Part shown: one piece after another, positions 25,124-34,108 of the stretch
Position numbering within the stretch: the first letter of the stretch is position 1
Layout: the number at the start of each line of letters is the position of its first letter
From: Spirosoma sp. 48-14
GTDB taxonomy: Bacteria; Bacteroidota; Bacteroidia; Cytophagales; Spirosomataceae
Direction of reading: 5' to 3'
Length of the DNA stretch: 44,180 nt
Assembly (NCBI RefSeq): GCF_001898575.1
Contig: NZ_MKUD01000022.1
Coordinates: 217,002 to 261,181 of the forward strand
Position numbers and translations under genes: made by a program
The notes under the pieces: generated by a model
Told to the model about the DNA's origin: nothing
The model's database searches: none
The model's input: only the letters and a program-made list of their open reading frames with translations

Positions 25124-26243
25124 AATAATAGGTTCCTACAATAGGGTAGTGGTCGGAATAAGTCGTGTAATTGATGGTTTCAAAGTTTACGACAGACAGA
25201 TTGGGGTCGTGAAACTGGTGATCGATGCGGATAAATTTGGGCAGTCGATTATAGGTAAAGCCAAATCCGCGTCCGGCATCTTCAAAACTATTGGGCAATA
25301 CCCGGCGCATTCGTTCATAAACGACACTATAAGGCGTGTCGTTATGATCGCCAGTTACGATAACAGGATAAGGGCTTGCCCGAATATACTCCTCCACTCG
25401 TCTTACCTCTTTGTTCCGGTCGATAAACCCCATACGAAGCGCACTTAGAACCCCACGCGTTTCGTGTTGCACTCCTTTCATTTCGTTCTGCCGAAGCACC
25501 CTCCCTACCCGGATACCCATCGAGTGTAAGTGAACGTTGATGACACGGATAGTATCATCACCTACCTTGATATTGGCCCAAACCAGGCCATTGTGCGTTT
25601 CAAAGACTTCCTGACCTGAATCGACGATCGGAAAGCGAGAGAAAATAGATACCCCGATATCGCCATTCGGTTTATGACCTTCTTCAGGATGTAATAGTGC
25701 GCTATAGGGATAGCCCGCCTGGCTGAAGCGGCTTAGCAAATCATATTCGGGTAAGTTACCCTGGGTATATGTTTCCTGGAAACATTTGATCGGAGCATCA
25801 AAGCGCAATACAAAGTTGAGCATACGCTGTGCCAGTACCCCGTTGGAGTTGATTACTGGATTATCACCCGTTCCAAATTCATTGAACTGATGGACGTTGT
25901 AGCTAAACACTTTTATCGGTGTTCCCTGATCGGTGGGTTTAGCCGGTGAATGCCAGACAAAGGTACGGGAGCCAAACAGAGCAATACCCAGAATGAGAAC
26001 AACACCCGATAGCCAGCTTCGCCATGGCCGTGAAGTCAGCCACAGACAAACCACAACGAAATTTAATCCCCAGGCGATGGGTATGCTGATCATGATCATA
26101 CCGGCCGACCAGTGTTCAATCTGTAAGCTATACAATAGCCAATAAGCCAGGCATGTATACAAAGCCAGCATTAAGTTGATCGACCACAACAATGACCGAA
26201 AAAAAAAGGAGATGAGTTGTCCGACCCGAGTTCGTATTGTCAT
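25086..26243 (-). CDS. Membrane-anchored endonuclease/exonuclease/phosphatase-family protein
   Basis: The 385-residue protein starts with about three membrane helices (LISFFFRSLLWSINLML, YTCLAYWLLYSL, GVVLILGIALFGSRTF). A C-terminal EEP domain follows: IKVFSYNVHQFNEFG (the Asn motif), IKCFQETY (the catalytic Glu), IRVINVHLHSMGIR, VTGDHNDTPYS (the D-N motif) and the ending TTYSDHYPIVGTY (the SDH motif). All key residues of the Mg-dependent fold are present. Substrates in this fold range from DNA to lipids and phosphoinositides; with a membrane anchor, a phospholipid or extracellular substrate is plausible. A -7 box at 26291-26284 (TATTTTTG) supports the start at 26243 rather than 26327. Confidence 0.87.
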   Translation of the reverse strand: MTIRTRVGQLISFFFRSLLWSINLMLALYTCLAYWLLYSLQIEHWSAGMIMISIPIAWGLNFVVVCLWLTSRPWRSWLSGVVLILGIALFGSRTFVWHSPAKPTDQGTPIKVFSYNVHQFNEFGTGDNPVINSNGVLAQRMLNFVLRFDAPIKCFQETYTQGNLPEYDLLSRFSQAGYPYSALLHPEEGHKPNGDIGVSIFSRFPIVDSGQEVFETHNGLVWANIKVGDDTIRVINVHLHSMGIRVGRVLRQNEMKGVQHETRGVLSALRMGFIDRNKEVRRVEEYIRASPYPVIVTGDHNDTPYSVVYERMRRVLPNSFEDAGRGFGFTYNRLPKFIRIDHQFHDPNLSVVNFETINYTTYSDHYPIVGTYYFKDGHSPTARHP

Positions 26244-26283
26244 AGTATCGGCCTTGAGCACGCCAGATAGGTAATTTATGAGC

Positions 26284-26291
26284 CAAAAATA
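26284..26291 (-). promoter_or_regulatory. -7 promoter box for the EEP gene
   Basis: On the minus strand TATTTTTG fits TAnnTTTG, ~40 nt before the ATG at 26243. No matching TTG box is seen at 19-21 nt. Confidence 0.35.
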
Positions 26292-26334
26292 AGGTATTGT
26301 GTCGGCAACGTATATAATAGAGTTCACTCCGTGT

Positions 26335-26365
26335 TTGCTAAACCCGCAAAAACCTATTATATTTG
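26335..26365 (+). promoter_or_regulatory. Bacteroidota-type promoter of rimP-nusA-infB
   Basis: TTG at 26335-26337, a 20-nt spacer and TATATTTG at 26358-26365 fit the consensus. The start point is expected near 26372, which puts the hairpin at 26392-26418 in the leader RNA. Confidence 0.6.
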
Positions 26366-26391
26366 TGCATTAAAACCATATGGCATTGATT

Positions 26392-26418
26392 AAAAAAGGG
26401 AGTCGCACTCCCTTTTTT
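26392..26418 (+). terminator. Leader terminator upstream of rimP (attenuator candidate)
   Basis: AAAAAAGGGAGT (26392-26403) pairs perfectly with ACTCCCTTTTTT (26407-26418) over a 3-nt loop, giving a 12-bp stem with a T-run. It lies downstream of the likely promoter and 14 nt before the rimP ATG, so it should stop most transcripts unless overridden. No upstream gene on this strand needs ending here. Confidence 0.75.
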
Positions 26419-26432
26419 GTTAGCCCTACCTT

Positions 26433-26945
26433 ATGGACGATAAAGCGAAAGTAACGGAATCGCTCCAGCCTTATTTGGCTGATGGACGATTATATATTGT
26501 TGATTGCCAGATAGCTGGGCGGCAGGGGGGGCGAATTAAAGTAACCGTCCTGCTCGATAGCGATGAAGGAATTACGATTGATGAGTGTGCCAATATCAGT
26601 CGTACATTAGGCACACAAATGGACGAAATGAATTTTTTTGGTGATTCTCCCTTCACGCTTGAAGTTTCATCGCCGGGAGTCGATTTTCCACTAAGGTTCA
26701 TGCGTCAGTATCTCCGAAACATTGGTCGTACGCTGGTAGTGACCCTGGCAGATGGGAAAACGCGAAAAGGTAAATTAGTCTCGGTAGCCGACGATCAAAT
26801 TGTGCTGGATATTGAGCCGGAAAAGAAATCAAAAAGTAAAAAGAAAAAAGAAGCTGATTTAATGGTTGAAGCGGCTCCGGTTGGACCCACCCCAATCCCG
26901 TTTGAGCAGATTAAAAAAGCGAATGTAGAGGTATCTTTTAAATAG
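26433..26945 (+). CDS. rimP: Ribosome maturation factor RimP
   Basis: Assists assembly of the 30S ribosomal subunit. The 170-residue protein shows the RimP N-domain (GGRIKVTVLLDSDEGITIDE, CANISRTLGTQMDE) and the conserved link SPFTLEVSSPGVDFPL. The C-domain is Sm-like (VVTLADGKTRKGKLVSVADD). A lysine-rich insert (KKSKSKKKKEADL) precedes the last strand. It is the first gene of the common rimP-nusA-infB cluster, with a terminator in the leader. Confidence 0.93.
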   Translation: MDDKAKVTESLQPYLADGRLYIVDCQIAGRQGGRIKVTVLLDSDEGITIDECANISRTLGTQMDEMNFFGDSPFTLEVSSPGVDFPLRFMRQYLRNIGRTLVVTLADGKTRKGKLVSVADDQIVLDIEPEKKSKSKKKKEADLMVEAAPVGPTPIPFEQIKKANVEVSFK

Positions 26946-26951
26946 TTTTTA

Positions 26952-27014
26952 GTTTGCTGTTTACAGTTAGTTAGTATGTAATGAGCAGCAAGCAGTGAAC
27001 TGAAAACAGTAGAC
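26952..27014. repeat. Quasi-palindrome between rimP and nusA
   Basis: GTTTGCTGTTTACAGTT (26952-26968) pairs with AACTGAAAACAGTAGAC (26998-27014) at 14 of 17 positions. Both arms show a 7-bp period (GTTTGCT GTTTACA GTTAGTT). No T-tract follows. Confidence 0.5.
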
Positions 27015-27026
27015 TGAGAACAAAAA

Positions 27027-28271
27027 ATGACCAGTGGACTTTTAATTGAATCGTTTGCTGACTTTGCCCGGTCAAAGAATATTGACCGGCCTACGATGAT
27101 CGCTATTCTGGAAGATGTTTTCCGGACGATGATTCGTAAAAAATTTGGCACCGACGAAAATTTCGACGTGATTATCAACGCCGAAAGCGGTGATCTCGAA
27201 ATGTGGCGGACGCGTGAAATCGTCGATGATAATTCCGAAGATATTTGGGATTATGACAAAATTCCGCTTGCCGAGGCCCGAAAAATTCAGGATGACTTTG
27301 AGGTAGGCGAGCAGGTGGCCGAGGAAGTCAAACTCGAAGATTTTGGCCGTCGGGTTGTGCAAACGGCTCGCCAGACGCTAATCCAGAAGATAAAGGATAT
27401 GGAAAAAGAGCTCCTTTATCAGAAGTATAAAGATCAGGTAGGTGATCTCGTCAGTGCCGAAGTATATCAGCTTCTGAAGCACGAAATCATTCTGGTCGAT
27501 AGCGAAAACAACGAACTTAGCCTGCCCCGGACGGAACAGATTCCGAAAGATCGTTACCGGAAAGGGGAAGCCGTAAAAGCGGTTATTAGCCGGGTCGATA
27601 TGCTGAATGGCACGCCCAAAATTATTCTGTCGCGTACATCCCCCGTATTTTTGGAGCGCCTGTTTGAAATCGAAGTGCCTGAAATTTACGACGGCTTAAT
27701 CTCGATCCGTAAAATTGTTCGGGAGCCGGGCGAACGGGCCAAGGTGGCTGTTGAATCGTACGACGATCGTATTGATCCAGTTGGAGCCTGCGTGGGGATG
27801 AAAGGATCGCGTATTCACGGCATCGTGCGTGAATTGGGCAATGAAAATATCGACGTAATCAACTACACAGAGAACTTTGAACTGCTTATCAGTCGTGCAT
27901 TAAGTCCGGCTAAGATCAGTTCAATGCAGATCGATCGCGATCATAAGCGGGTGTCTGTTTTCCTGAAACCCGATCAGGTATCGCTGGCTATTGGTAAAGG
28001 CGGTCAGAATATTAAACTTGCCGGGCGGTTGGTGGATATGGAAATCGATGTATTCCGCGATAACGAAGGCCAGGAAGATGATGAAGATGTTGACCTGATG
28101 GAATTCTCCGATGAGATCGACGGATGGATGATCGAAGAACTTCGTAAGGTTGGTCTGGATACTGCCAAGAGTGTACTGGCCTTAAGTAAAGAAGAGCTTG
28201 TTCGCCGGACCGATCTGGAGGAAGACACAGTTGAGGAGATTGTTAATATTCTGAAACAGGAGTTTGAATAA
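27027..28271 (+). CDS. nusA: Transcription termination/antitermination factor NusA
   Basis: Binds RNA polymerase and affects pausing, termination and antitermination. The 414-residue protein has the NusA N-domain (ESFADFARSKNIDRPTMIAI), an S1 domain (about 130-200), and two KH domains (VGACVGMKGSRIHGIVRELG and SLAIGKGGQNIKLAGRL). A short C-terminal helical segment (ELVRRTDLEEDTVEEIVNIL) follows; the full acidic repeats of E. coli NusA are absent. It is in the rimP-nusA-infB cluster. A NusA-sensitive leader terminator before rimP would give feedback control (inference). Confidence 0.96.
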   Translation: MTSGLLIESFADFARSKNIDRPTMIAILEDVFRTMIRKKFGTDENFDVIINAESGDLEMWRTREIVDDNSEDIWDYDKIPLAEARKIQDDFEVGEQVAEEVKLEDFGRRVVQTARQTLIQKIKDMEKELLYQKYKDQVGDLVSAEVYQLLKHEIILVDSENNELSLPRTEQIPKDRYRKGEAVKAVISRVDMLNGTPKIILSRTSPVFLERLFEIEVPEIYDGLISIRKIVREPGERAKVAVESYDDRIDPVGACVGMKGSRIHGIVRELGNENIDVINYTENFELLISRALSPAKISSMQIDRDHKRVSVFLKPDQVSLAIGKGGQNIKLAGRLVDMEIDVFRDNEGQEDDEDVDLMEFSDEIDGWMIEELRKVGLDTAKSVLALSKEELVRRTDLEEDTVEEIVNILKQEFE

Positions 28272-28289
28272 CAATGAATAACGGCTAAT

Positions 28290-28347
28290 GAATAATGTAA
28301 AATGAGTCGGTAAGAGGCTGCGAATCATGATTCATTTTACATTATTC
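28290..28347. repeat. Quasi-palindrome between nusA and infB
   Basis: A perfect 16-bp pair: GAATAATGTAAAATGA (28290-28305) and TCATTTTACATTATTC (28332-28347). The right side shows a 7-bp period (CATTTTA CATTATT CGTTACA CATTCTT). It may weaken read-through into infB, which has its own promoter just after it. Confidence 0.6.
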
Positions 28348-28389
28348 GTTACACATTCTTAAAATAAGGGATTTTAATTCCCGTAAGTA

Positions 28390-28422
28390 TTGTTCATACC
28401 ATAGGAACAACCATTAAATTTG
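28390..28422 (+). promoter_or_regulatory. Internal promoter upstream of infB
   Basis: TAAATTTG at 28415-28422 fits the -7 consensus exactly; TTG at 28390-28392 is 22 nt upstream, slightly long. The expected start is ~12 nt before the infB ATG. Confidence 0.5.
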
Positions 28423-28441
28423 CCGAATATAGACCGAACGT

Positions 28442-31400
28442 ATGGCAGAAGAAAAGTCAATGCGCCTGAGCCAAGTGGCAAAAATTCTCAACAAAGGACT
28501 GTCCTCTGTTGCGAGTAGTCTGTCTGCCAAAGGGTTTAAGGTTGAAGTAAATCCTAACACCAAAATCAACATGGAACAGTTGGAGGTGTTAGCGAAAGAG
28601 TACAAATCAACGGAACTCCTGAACGGAGCTCGCCGGACCGAATCGTCGGTTACCGTTGCCGAGCCACCGCGTTCTCGGGAGGAGGATGTCGTTGCCTGGC
28701 GTCGTGATGATGCCGGACGGCCACTAGTCGACAAGAAACCCGAATCAGCTCCGGCTGAATTGCCTAAACCACCCACTTCGGAACCTCGATCAACGCCACA
28801 AACGGCCCAGACAGGATTGCCGGGATTAAAAGTGGTGGGTAAAATCGATTTGAATCCCAAACCAGCAACTCCCCCTGTGACTCAGGCAAAAGCAACGCCA
28901 CCACAGGAAGTAAAAGCACCTGAACCACCTAAGCCTGTTGAGACTAAGCCTCAGCCGGTCAGTGTGGTGACACCTACGCCTGAACCACCCAAACCCGTTG
29001 CTGTTCAGCCACAAGCTGAAGTGGTAAAACCTGTAGAGACGCCACCGGCTCCTGTTGTTGAGGTGAAACCCGCACCCGCTCCCGCTCCTGTGCAAGTGTC
29101 TGCTCCAGTTAATACACCACCGAAGGAAACTCCTCCGGCTGTTGCAGAGCAACTGAAGAAGGCAGAACCCGTAAACGTGGAGCCTGTAAAATCCGAATCT
29201 GTACCAGCGCCAGCTCCACAAGTGAAAGCAGAGCCAGAGAAGCCTGTTGTTACTGTTAAGCCGGAACCGCCCAAGGCTATTGCTACTCCTGCACCTTCTG
29301 TGCAGCCGAAACCAGAGACTCCACAGGCGAAACCAGTATCGGCTCCTGCTAATGAGGAGGAGGAAGAAGTGCCTACCGAAACGATTCGGGCAGCTGGTAG
29401 CCATCAGCTTGGTGGATTGAAAATCCTGGGTAAAATAGAACTTCCTGTCAATAACCCACGTCAGGGCCAGGGCGGAGGTAATAATAATAACGCAGATAAG
29501 AAAAAGCGCAAGCGGATTCGCGGTGGACGCGAAGGTGCGTTAGGTAGTACCTCGCAGCCTCAGCAGGGCCAGGGTGGCGGACCTAACAATCGGAATGATC
29601 GCCCTCCACGGGATGGGGATCGGGGGCCAGCCAATCGGAATCCGAATGACCGGAATCAAAACGATCGCAACCAGGCTGGTGGCCAGCGCGATGGCAATCG
29701 TCAGCCAAATCAGGCTGGTGGTCAACGCGACGGTAACCGTCAACAGAACCAGCAGGCTGGTGGTCAACGCGATAATAATCGTCCACAGACCCAGAATGCG
29801 GAAACGGATCGTAACCAGGCACCTGCCAATCGGGGTGGTGGAGGCCAGGGACAAGGCCAAAATGCGAACACTAATAACCGGAATCAAGGTGGTGGTGGCC
29901 GCAATAATAACAATAACAATGGTCGGGATCAGCGCGGTAATCGTGGTGATCGGAATAATGATCGAAACAACAATCGCCGTGAAGCGCCTACCCAGGCCGA
30001 TGTTCGGAAAGCTATTCAGCAGACGAATGCCCGAATGCAGGGTAATACACCGAACCGTGGAGCCGATCGTCGACGCGACCGCCGGAATCAACGGGAGGAA
30101 GATCGTCGTTTGCTGAACGAACAGGAGGAGCTGGAAGCAAAAACACTGAAAGTGACTGAGTTTGTATCGGCTAATGATCTGGCATCTTTAATGGATGTGT
30201 CGATCAACGATGTCATCTCAGTTTGTTTGAACCTCGGTATGTTCGTCTCGATCAACCAGCGGTTAGATGCTGAAGCGATAACGGTTATTGCCGATGAGTT
30301 TGGGTTTGATGTACAATTCGTATCGGCCGAAGATGAAACGGAAGCTGGTATTGATGTAGAAGCCGATGCTCCAGAGGACCTACAACCACGGGCGCCTATT
30401 GTGACGATCATGGGTCACGTTGACCACGGTAAAACATCGTTGCTTGACTACATCCGTCGGGCTAAAGTGGCGGCTGGTGAGGCTGGTGGTATCACACAGC
30501 ACATTGGTGCCTACAGCGTAAAAACCTCCGATGATCGGATGATTACCTTCCTCGATACACCAGGTCACGAAGCCTTTACGGCTATGCGGGCACGGGGAGC
30601 CAAGGTAACTGACGTAGTTATCATCGTGATTGCTGCCGACGATAGTGTGATGCCGCAGACTCGTGAAGCGATCAATCACGCTCAGGTAGCAGGCGTTCCC
30701 ATTGTGTTTGCTTTCTCGAAAGTAGATAAACCAGGAGCTGATGCCGAGAAGATTCGTACCGAGCTGGCTGCTATGAACTTCCTTGTTGAAGAATGGGGTG
30801 GTAAGTATCAGGCTCAGGAGATTTCGTCGAAATCGGGTATGGGTGTTGATGATCTGCTTGAAAAAGTATTGCTCGAAGCCGAATTACTCGAATTGAAAGC
30901 GAATCCTGACCGTCGGGCACTGGGTACAGTAATCGAAGCATCGCTCGATAAAGGTCGGGGCTATGTATCAACTGTACTGGTTGAAAATGGTACACTGCGT
31001 CAGGGTGATGTCATGCTTGTAGGCGCTCATTATGGGCGTATTCGGGCAATGACCAACGACCGGGGTGAACGGATCAAAGAAGCAGGGCCAGCAACACCCG
31101 TTCAGATTTTGGGTCTGCCGGGCGCACCTCAGGCAGGGGACAAGTTCAACGTGATGGAGACGGAGCGTGAAGCCCGCGAAATTGCGAACAAACGCGAACA
31201 ACTGCTGCGTGAGCAAACCCTACGGACCCGCAAGCACATTACGCTGGAAGAGATCGGTCGTCGGAAGGCTATCGGTACCTTCAAAGAGCTGAATGTGATT
31301 GTGAAAGGTGACGTGGACGGATCAGTAGAAGCTCTGTCTGATTCATTACTCCAACTGTCAACCGAAGAGGTGCAGGTGAACATCATCCACAAAGCTGTGG

Positions 31401-31894
31401 GGCAGATTTCCGAATCGGATGTACTGCTGGCTTCGGCTTCGGATGCGGTCATCGTTGGCTTCCAGGTTCGTCCATCGTCGAGTGCCCGTAGACTGGCTGA
31501 GCAGGAACAGATCGAAATCCGTCTCTACTCGATCATTTACGACGCAATCAACGAGGTAAAAGATGCTATGGAAGGCTTGCTGGCACCGACTGTTGAAGAA
31601 GTGATTGTTGGTAATATTGAAGTTCGTGATGTGTTCAAGATTAGTAAAGTTGGTACGGTAGCGGGTTGCTACGTAACCGAAGGTACGATCAAGCGGAATA
31701 ACAAGATCCGGATCATTCGCGACTTCATTGTGATACATACCGGTGAAATCAGTGCACTGAAACGCTTTAAGGATGATGTCAATGAAGTGAAAACAGGCTA
31801 CGAGTGTGGCTTGAGCATTAGAAACTTCAACGACATCGAAGTAGGTGATATCATCGAAAGCTTCGAACTGAAAGAGGTTAAACGTACGCTATAA
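28442..31894 (+). CDS. infB: Translation initiation factor IF-2 with a long low-complexity N-terminus
   Basis: GTPase that brings initiator tRNA to the ribosome. The 1150-residue protein has an IF2 N-terminal module ([20 protein letters not shown]). A Pro/Val/Lys/Ala-rich stretch follows (about 95-300), then an Asn/Gln/Arg/Gly-rich stretch (about 345-555) with three [13 protein letters not shown] repeats. The G domain has G1 GHVDHGKT (658-665) and G3 DTPGHE (705-710). Domains II-IV follow ([39 protein letters not shown]). The G4 motif reads SKVD (759-762), not the usual NKxD, so guanine contact is by Ser in place of Asn. It is about 260 residues longer than E. coli IF2; the extra length is in the N-terminal linker. 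Confidence 0.96.
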   Translation: MAEEKSMRLSQVAKILNKGLSSVASSLSAKGFKVEVNPNTKINMEQLEVLAKEYKSTELLNGARRTESSVTVAEPPRSREEDVVAWRRDDAGRPLVDKKPESAPAELPKPPTSEPRSTPQTAQTGLPGLKVVGKIDLNPKPATPPVTQAKATPPQEVKAPEPPKPVETKPQPVSVVTPTPEPPKPVAVQPQAEVVKPVETPPAPVVEVKPAPAPAPVQVSAPVNTPPKETPPAVAEQLKKAEPVNVEPVKSESVPAPAPQVKAEPEKPVVTVKPEPPKAIATPAPSVQPKPETPQAKPVSAPANEEEEEVPTETIRAAGSHQLGGLKILGKIELPVNNPRQGQGGGNNNNADKKKRKRIRGGREGALGSTSQPQQGQGGGPNNRNDRPPRDGDRGPANRNPNDRNQNDRNQAGGQRDGNRQPNQAGGQRDGNRQQNQQAGGQRDNNRPQTQNAETDRNQAPANRGGGGQGQGQNANTNNRNQGGGGRNNNNNNGRDQRGNRGDRNNDRNNNRREAPTQADVRKAIQQTNARMQGNTPNRGADRRRDRRNQREEDRRLLNEQEELEAKTLKVTEFVSANDLASLMDVSINDVISVCLNLGMFVSINQRLDAEAITVIADEFGFDVQFVSAEDETEAGIDVEADAPEDLQPRAPIVTIMGHVDHGKTSLLDYIRRAKVAAGEAGGITQHIGAYSVKTSDDRMITFLDTPGHEAFTAMRARGAKVTDVVIIVIAADDSVMPQTREAINHAQVAGVPIVFAFSKVDKPGADAEKIRTELAAMNFLVEEWGGKYQAQEISSKSGMGVDDLLEKVLLEAELLELKANPDRRALGTVIEASLDKGRGYVSTVLVENGTLRQGDVMLVGAHYGRIRAMTNDRGERIKEAGPATPVQILGLPGAPQAGDKFNVMETEREAREIANKREQLLREQTLRTRKHITLEEIGRRKAIGTFKELNVIVKGDVDGSVEALSDSLLQLSTEEVQVNIIHKAVGQISESDVLLASASDAVIVGFQVRPSSSARRLAEQEQIEIRLYSIIYDAINEVKDAMEGLLAPTVEEVIVGNIEVRDVFKISKVGTVAGCYVTEGTIKRNNKIRIIRDFIVIHTGEISALKRFKDDVNEVKTGYECGLSIRNFNDIEVGDIIESFELKEVKRTL

Positions 31895-31897
31895 TAA

Positions 31898-31948
31898 GAA
31901 CCGCTCCGGCGGTTCTGAATTGCCCCAACTGGTAAAGCCGGTTGGGGC
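31898..31948 (+). terminator. Tandem hairpins ending infB
   Basis: A small hairpin (GAACCGC 31898-31904 with GCGGTTC 31909-31915) is followed by a second (GCCCCAACTGG 31922-31932 with CCGGTTGGGGC 31938-31948, one mismatch) that runs into a T-tract. Confidence 0.85.
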
Positions 31949-32063
31949 TTTTTTGTGCCTGTTATCCAGACCGATAACCAAATGTCTGATTTTTGAGTAG
32001 ATTAGCCGAGTTGATCGATTTAAAAAATCAATGTTCACTGCCGCGCCTTAACCTATTCCTGTA

Positions 32064-32414
32064 ATGGCCTATCGACCAGGCTTGCATTTACTGTCTACGT
32101 TCACGTCTTCATCCGATCAATTGGTTGAGGCTTCAGCCTGTCAGGCTCTTTTCGATCAGTTGATTGACTCATTGCAGCTCACAAAAGTTGGGGAAGTGTA
32201 TCATGCGTTTCCGAATGGCGGGTTTACAGCCGTTGTCTGTCTGACCGAATCACACGTATCCATACACACCTGGCCCGAATTAGGAATCGCAACCTTCGAC
32301 GTATTCCTGTCGAACTACCTGCATGACAACACGGCAAAAGCCCGTCAGTTTTACGAAGAGGTACTACGTCATTTTTCCGCCACCGAACTTTCTAAACAGG
32401 AACTGACTCGATGA
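32064..32414 (+). CDS. SpeD-family pyruvoyl decarboxylase homologue (AdoMetDC-like)
   Basis: The 116-residue protein aligns without gaps around its centre with the short prokaryotic AdoMet decarboxylase. The autocleavage site is E62-S63 in TESHVSIHTWPE; Ser63 would become the pyruvoyl group, and His68 needed for processing is present. The third key residue, Cys83 of the Thermotoga enzyme (DxFTCG), is here Ser83 (FDVFLSNY). True AdoMetDC would make decarboxylated SAM for spermidine; SpeD-family members are reported to have turned into arginine or ornithine decarboxylases, so the substrate is open. Stop and next start overlap (ATGA), so it leads a tight operon with a membrane-bound aminopropyltransferase-like gene. 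I therefore leave the symbol blank. Confidence 0.85.
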   Translation: MAYRPGLHLLSTFTSSSDQLVEASACQALFDQLIDSLQLTKVGEVYHAFPNGGFTAVVCLTESHVSIHTWPELGIATFDVFLSNYLHDNTAKARQFYEEVLRHFSATELSKQELTR

Positions 32415-33700
32415 CTGACATGGCTACTTCCGGCCAGACACCTCCGTCGGCCACGCTTAATTGTCCGAAATGCCAAACCGAAATTACGTACTACGATGTA
32501 GCGGGGAGTTCATATTATGGATGCCCAAATTGTCATGCGTTTTTTCAATATGAGTACGAAAAGTCACCCTATATTCTGACGGCCTTCTCAAATTCGGCTT
32601 CGCCGGTTGTGTTACCAATCGGAACAGAAGGTTACCTGAATAGCCAGTTTGTAAGGGTTGTTGGGTTTATTCATAAACGGGAAGCGGGTACAACGTACGA
32701 TTGGGTCGAATACATGCTGTTCCAAAAGGATGGCCGATACTGCCAGTTGGCAGAGTATGATGGTCATTGGATGTTCATCGAACCAACAGGTAAGATGTAT
32801 CAGGATCAGGCCAATTTTGTTCAAACGGAAGAGCGGCAGTATAAAATTTTTAGTCGGTATAAGGCCGAAGTGATCAATGCTGTGGGTGAGTTTGACTGGA
32901 ATCTTCTGAATGATGAACAACTGACAATCTCCGAATACATTCAACCGCCCTACATGGTGGTTCATGAACAGGATCAGCAACGATCCGACTGGTATAAAGC
33001 TCGTTATGTGAAACGGTCTGAATTGGCAACCGCCTTTGGCATGGCTGAAAAGAGTTTGCCACCGTCTGTCGGCGTTGGCGCTATTGAGCCGAGCGATGCC
33101 AATCAGGAAGCCTGGAGGGCCACCTGGGCAATTACTGGACTGGCACTGGTTTTGATTCTGGTTATGCAGGTCGTGCTGATGATTGTCAGGCCATCGAAAG
33201 AATTAATCAATCAATCCTATGACACCCAACCCGATTCGGCAGGTGTTAGTAAACCGATTATAACTCCGTCGTTCGATGTGCAGGGGCCAACATCGTTACT
33301 CATTGATCTGTCGGCAAATAACCTGACCAATCACTGGCTTGAGTTGAGCATTACGTTGATGAATGAAAAGTCGGGGCGGGTTTATGAGGTGTCAAAGTCG
33401 TTGGAATATTACGAAGGTGTTGAGAGTGGCGAAAGCTGGACGGAAGGAAGCCGAACCGAAGAGGCCATTTTGTCGAGGGTCCCGTCAGGACGATACCACA
33501 TGAACATCTACCCGGTATCTGAAAAAAATCAGACAATTTCGTATGCGGTTCGCGTTCGTCAGAACAAAGGGCTGGGTTCAAATCTAGTTTTATTTGTCTT
33601 GTTATTAGCTATTTACCCGATTATACAGGTATTCCGTCGAAGCTCGTTTGAAAGTCGACGGTGGGCTAATAGCAACATTGAAAATGAACAGGCAGAATGA
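32411..33700 (+). CDS. DUF4178 membrane protein with N-terminal zinc ribbon
   Basis: The 429-residue protein starts with a zinc ribbon (Cys18, Cys21, Cys38, Cys41; CPKC and CPNC). A beta-rich DUF4178-type domain follows (about 60-200; IGTEGYLNSQFVRVVGFI, YDWVEYMLFQ, GHWMFIEP). A TM helix (about 236-258, ATWAITGLALVLILVMQVVL) leads to an extracytoplasmic beta domain (TSLLIDLSANNLTNHWLELS), then a C-terminal TM helix (LVLFVLLLAIYPIIQVF). DUF4178 genes are known to cluster with speD, DUF350 and speE-like genes in many bacteria. Role unknown. It overlaps speD and the next gene by 4 bp each, implying translational coupling. Confidence 0.8.
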   Translation: MTDMATSGQTPPSATLNCPKCQTEITYYDVAGSSYYGCPNCHAFFQYEYEKSPYILTAFSNSASPVVLPIGTEGYLNSQFVRVVGFIHKREAGTTYDWVEYMLFQKDGRYCQLAEYDGHWMFIEPTGKMYQDQANFVQTEERQYKIFSRYKAEVINAVGEFDWNLLNDEQLTISEYIQPPYMVVHEQDQQRSDWYKARYVKRSELATAFGMAEKSLPPSVGVGAIEPSDANQEAWRATWAITGLALVLILVMQVVLMIVRPSKELINQSYDTQPDSAGVSKPIITPSFDVQGPTSLLIDLSANNLTNHWLELSITLMNEKSGRVYEVSKSLEYYEGVESGESWTEGSRTEEAILSRVPSGRYHMNIYPVSEKNQTISYAVRVRQNKGLGSNLVLFVLLLAIYPIIQVFRRSSFESRRWANSNIENEQAE

Positions 33701-33888
33701 ATACAGGTTTTTCAAAAATCAAATACTACGTCCTGGTGGTGCTTGTCGCACTGGGCGTATTTGTATGGGCTGGCTTCACGGGTACGCGTCTGTTGGGTGA
33801 TGATAATCTAAGTGACGATACCGACAATCGTTATTACGGAAGTTCAGGACGTTCCTACTCCAGCCATCGGCATTTCTATCACAAATAA
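33697..33888 (+). CDS. Small single-pass membrane protein (63 residues)
   Basis: Start overlaps the previous stop by 4 bp (ATGA). One TM helix (about 9-28, YYVLVVLVALGVFVWAGF) is followed by an Asp-rich link (GDDNLSDDTDNRYY) and a Ser/Tyr/His tail (GSSGRSYSSHRHFYHK). The tail is probably outside the cytoplasm, and its histidines could bind metal. It occupies the slot where other such operons carry a small membrane protein such as DUF4247; I cannot confirm that family. Confidence 0.7.
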   Translation: MNTGFSKIKYYVLVVLVALGVFVWAGFTGTRLLGDDNLSDDTDNRYYGSSGRSYSSHRHFYHK

Positions 33889-33901
33889 CCTTTACCTCAA
33901 T

Positions 33902-34108
33902 ATGGAATATAAGTACATAACCGCTTCCATCGTTTACTCGCTGCTGGGTATTATTATTCTGATTATCTGTTTTGTGGTGATCGAAAAAATAGCCCCTGAA
34001 AATCTCTGGAAAAAAATTGTTGACGAGCAAAACGTAGCGCTGGCCATTTTAGCAGCCGCCTTTATGATTGCTGTGGCTATTATCATCAGTTCGGCCATTC
34101 ATGGTTAG
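33902..34108 (+). CDS. DUF350-family small membrane protein (68 residues)
   Basis: From ATG 33902 the product has two TM helices (about 8-26, ASIVYSLLGIIILIICFVV, and 45-66, NVALAILAAAFMIAVAIIIS) joined by a short amphipathic loop (IEKIAPENLWKKIVDEQ). This is one DUF350 unit; E. coli YjfL has two. DUF350 occurs beside PspA-like, DUF4178 and polyamine genes. The role is unknown; membrane stress or transport has been suggested. The longer upstream frame (33812) is rejected since it overlaps the previous gene. Its last 8 bp overlap the next gene. Confidence 0.8.
   Translation: MEYKYITASIVYSLLGIIILIICFVVIEKIAPENLWKKIVDEQNVALAILAAAFMIAVAIIISSAIHG

Noticed and set aside
13731..25138. Short shared string TAGGTTCCTAC at about 13731 and 25129
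   Set aside because: Only 11 bp and two copies; could be chance.
29005..30091. Several long open frames antisense or out of frame to infB
   Set aside because: They arise from the low-complexity Pro- and Asn/Gln-rich coding of the IF2 N-terminus and give biased, featureless products.
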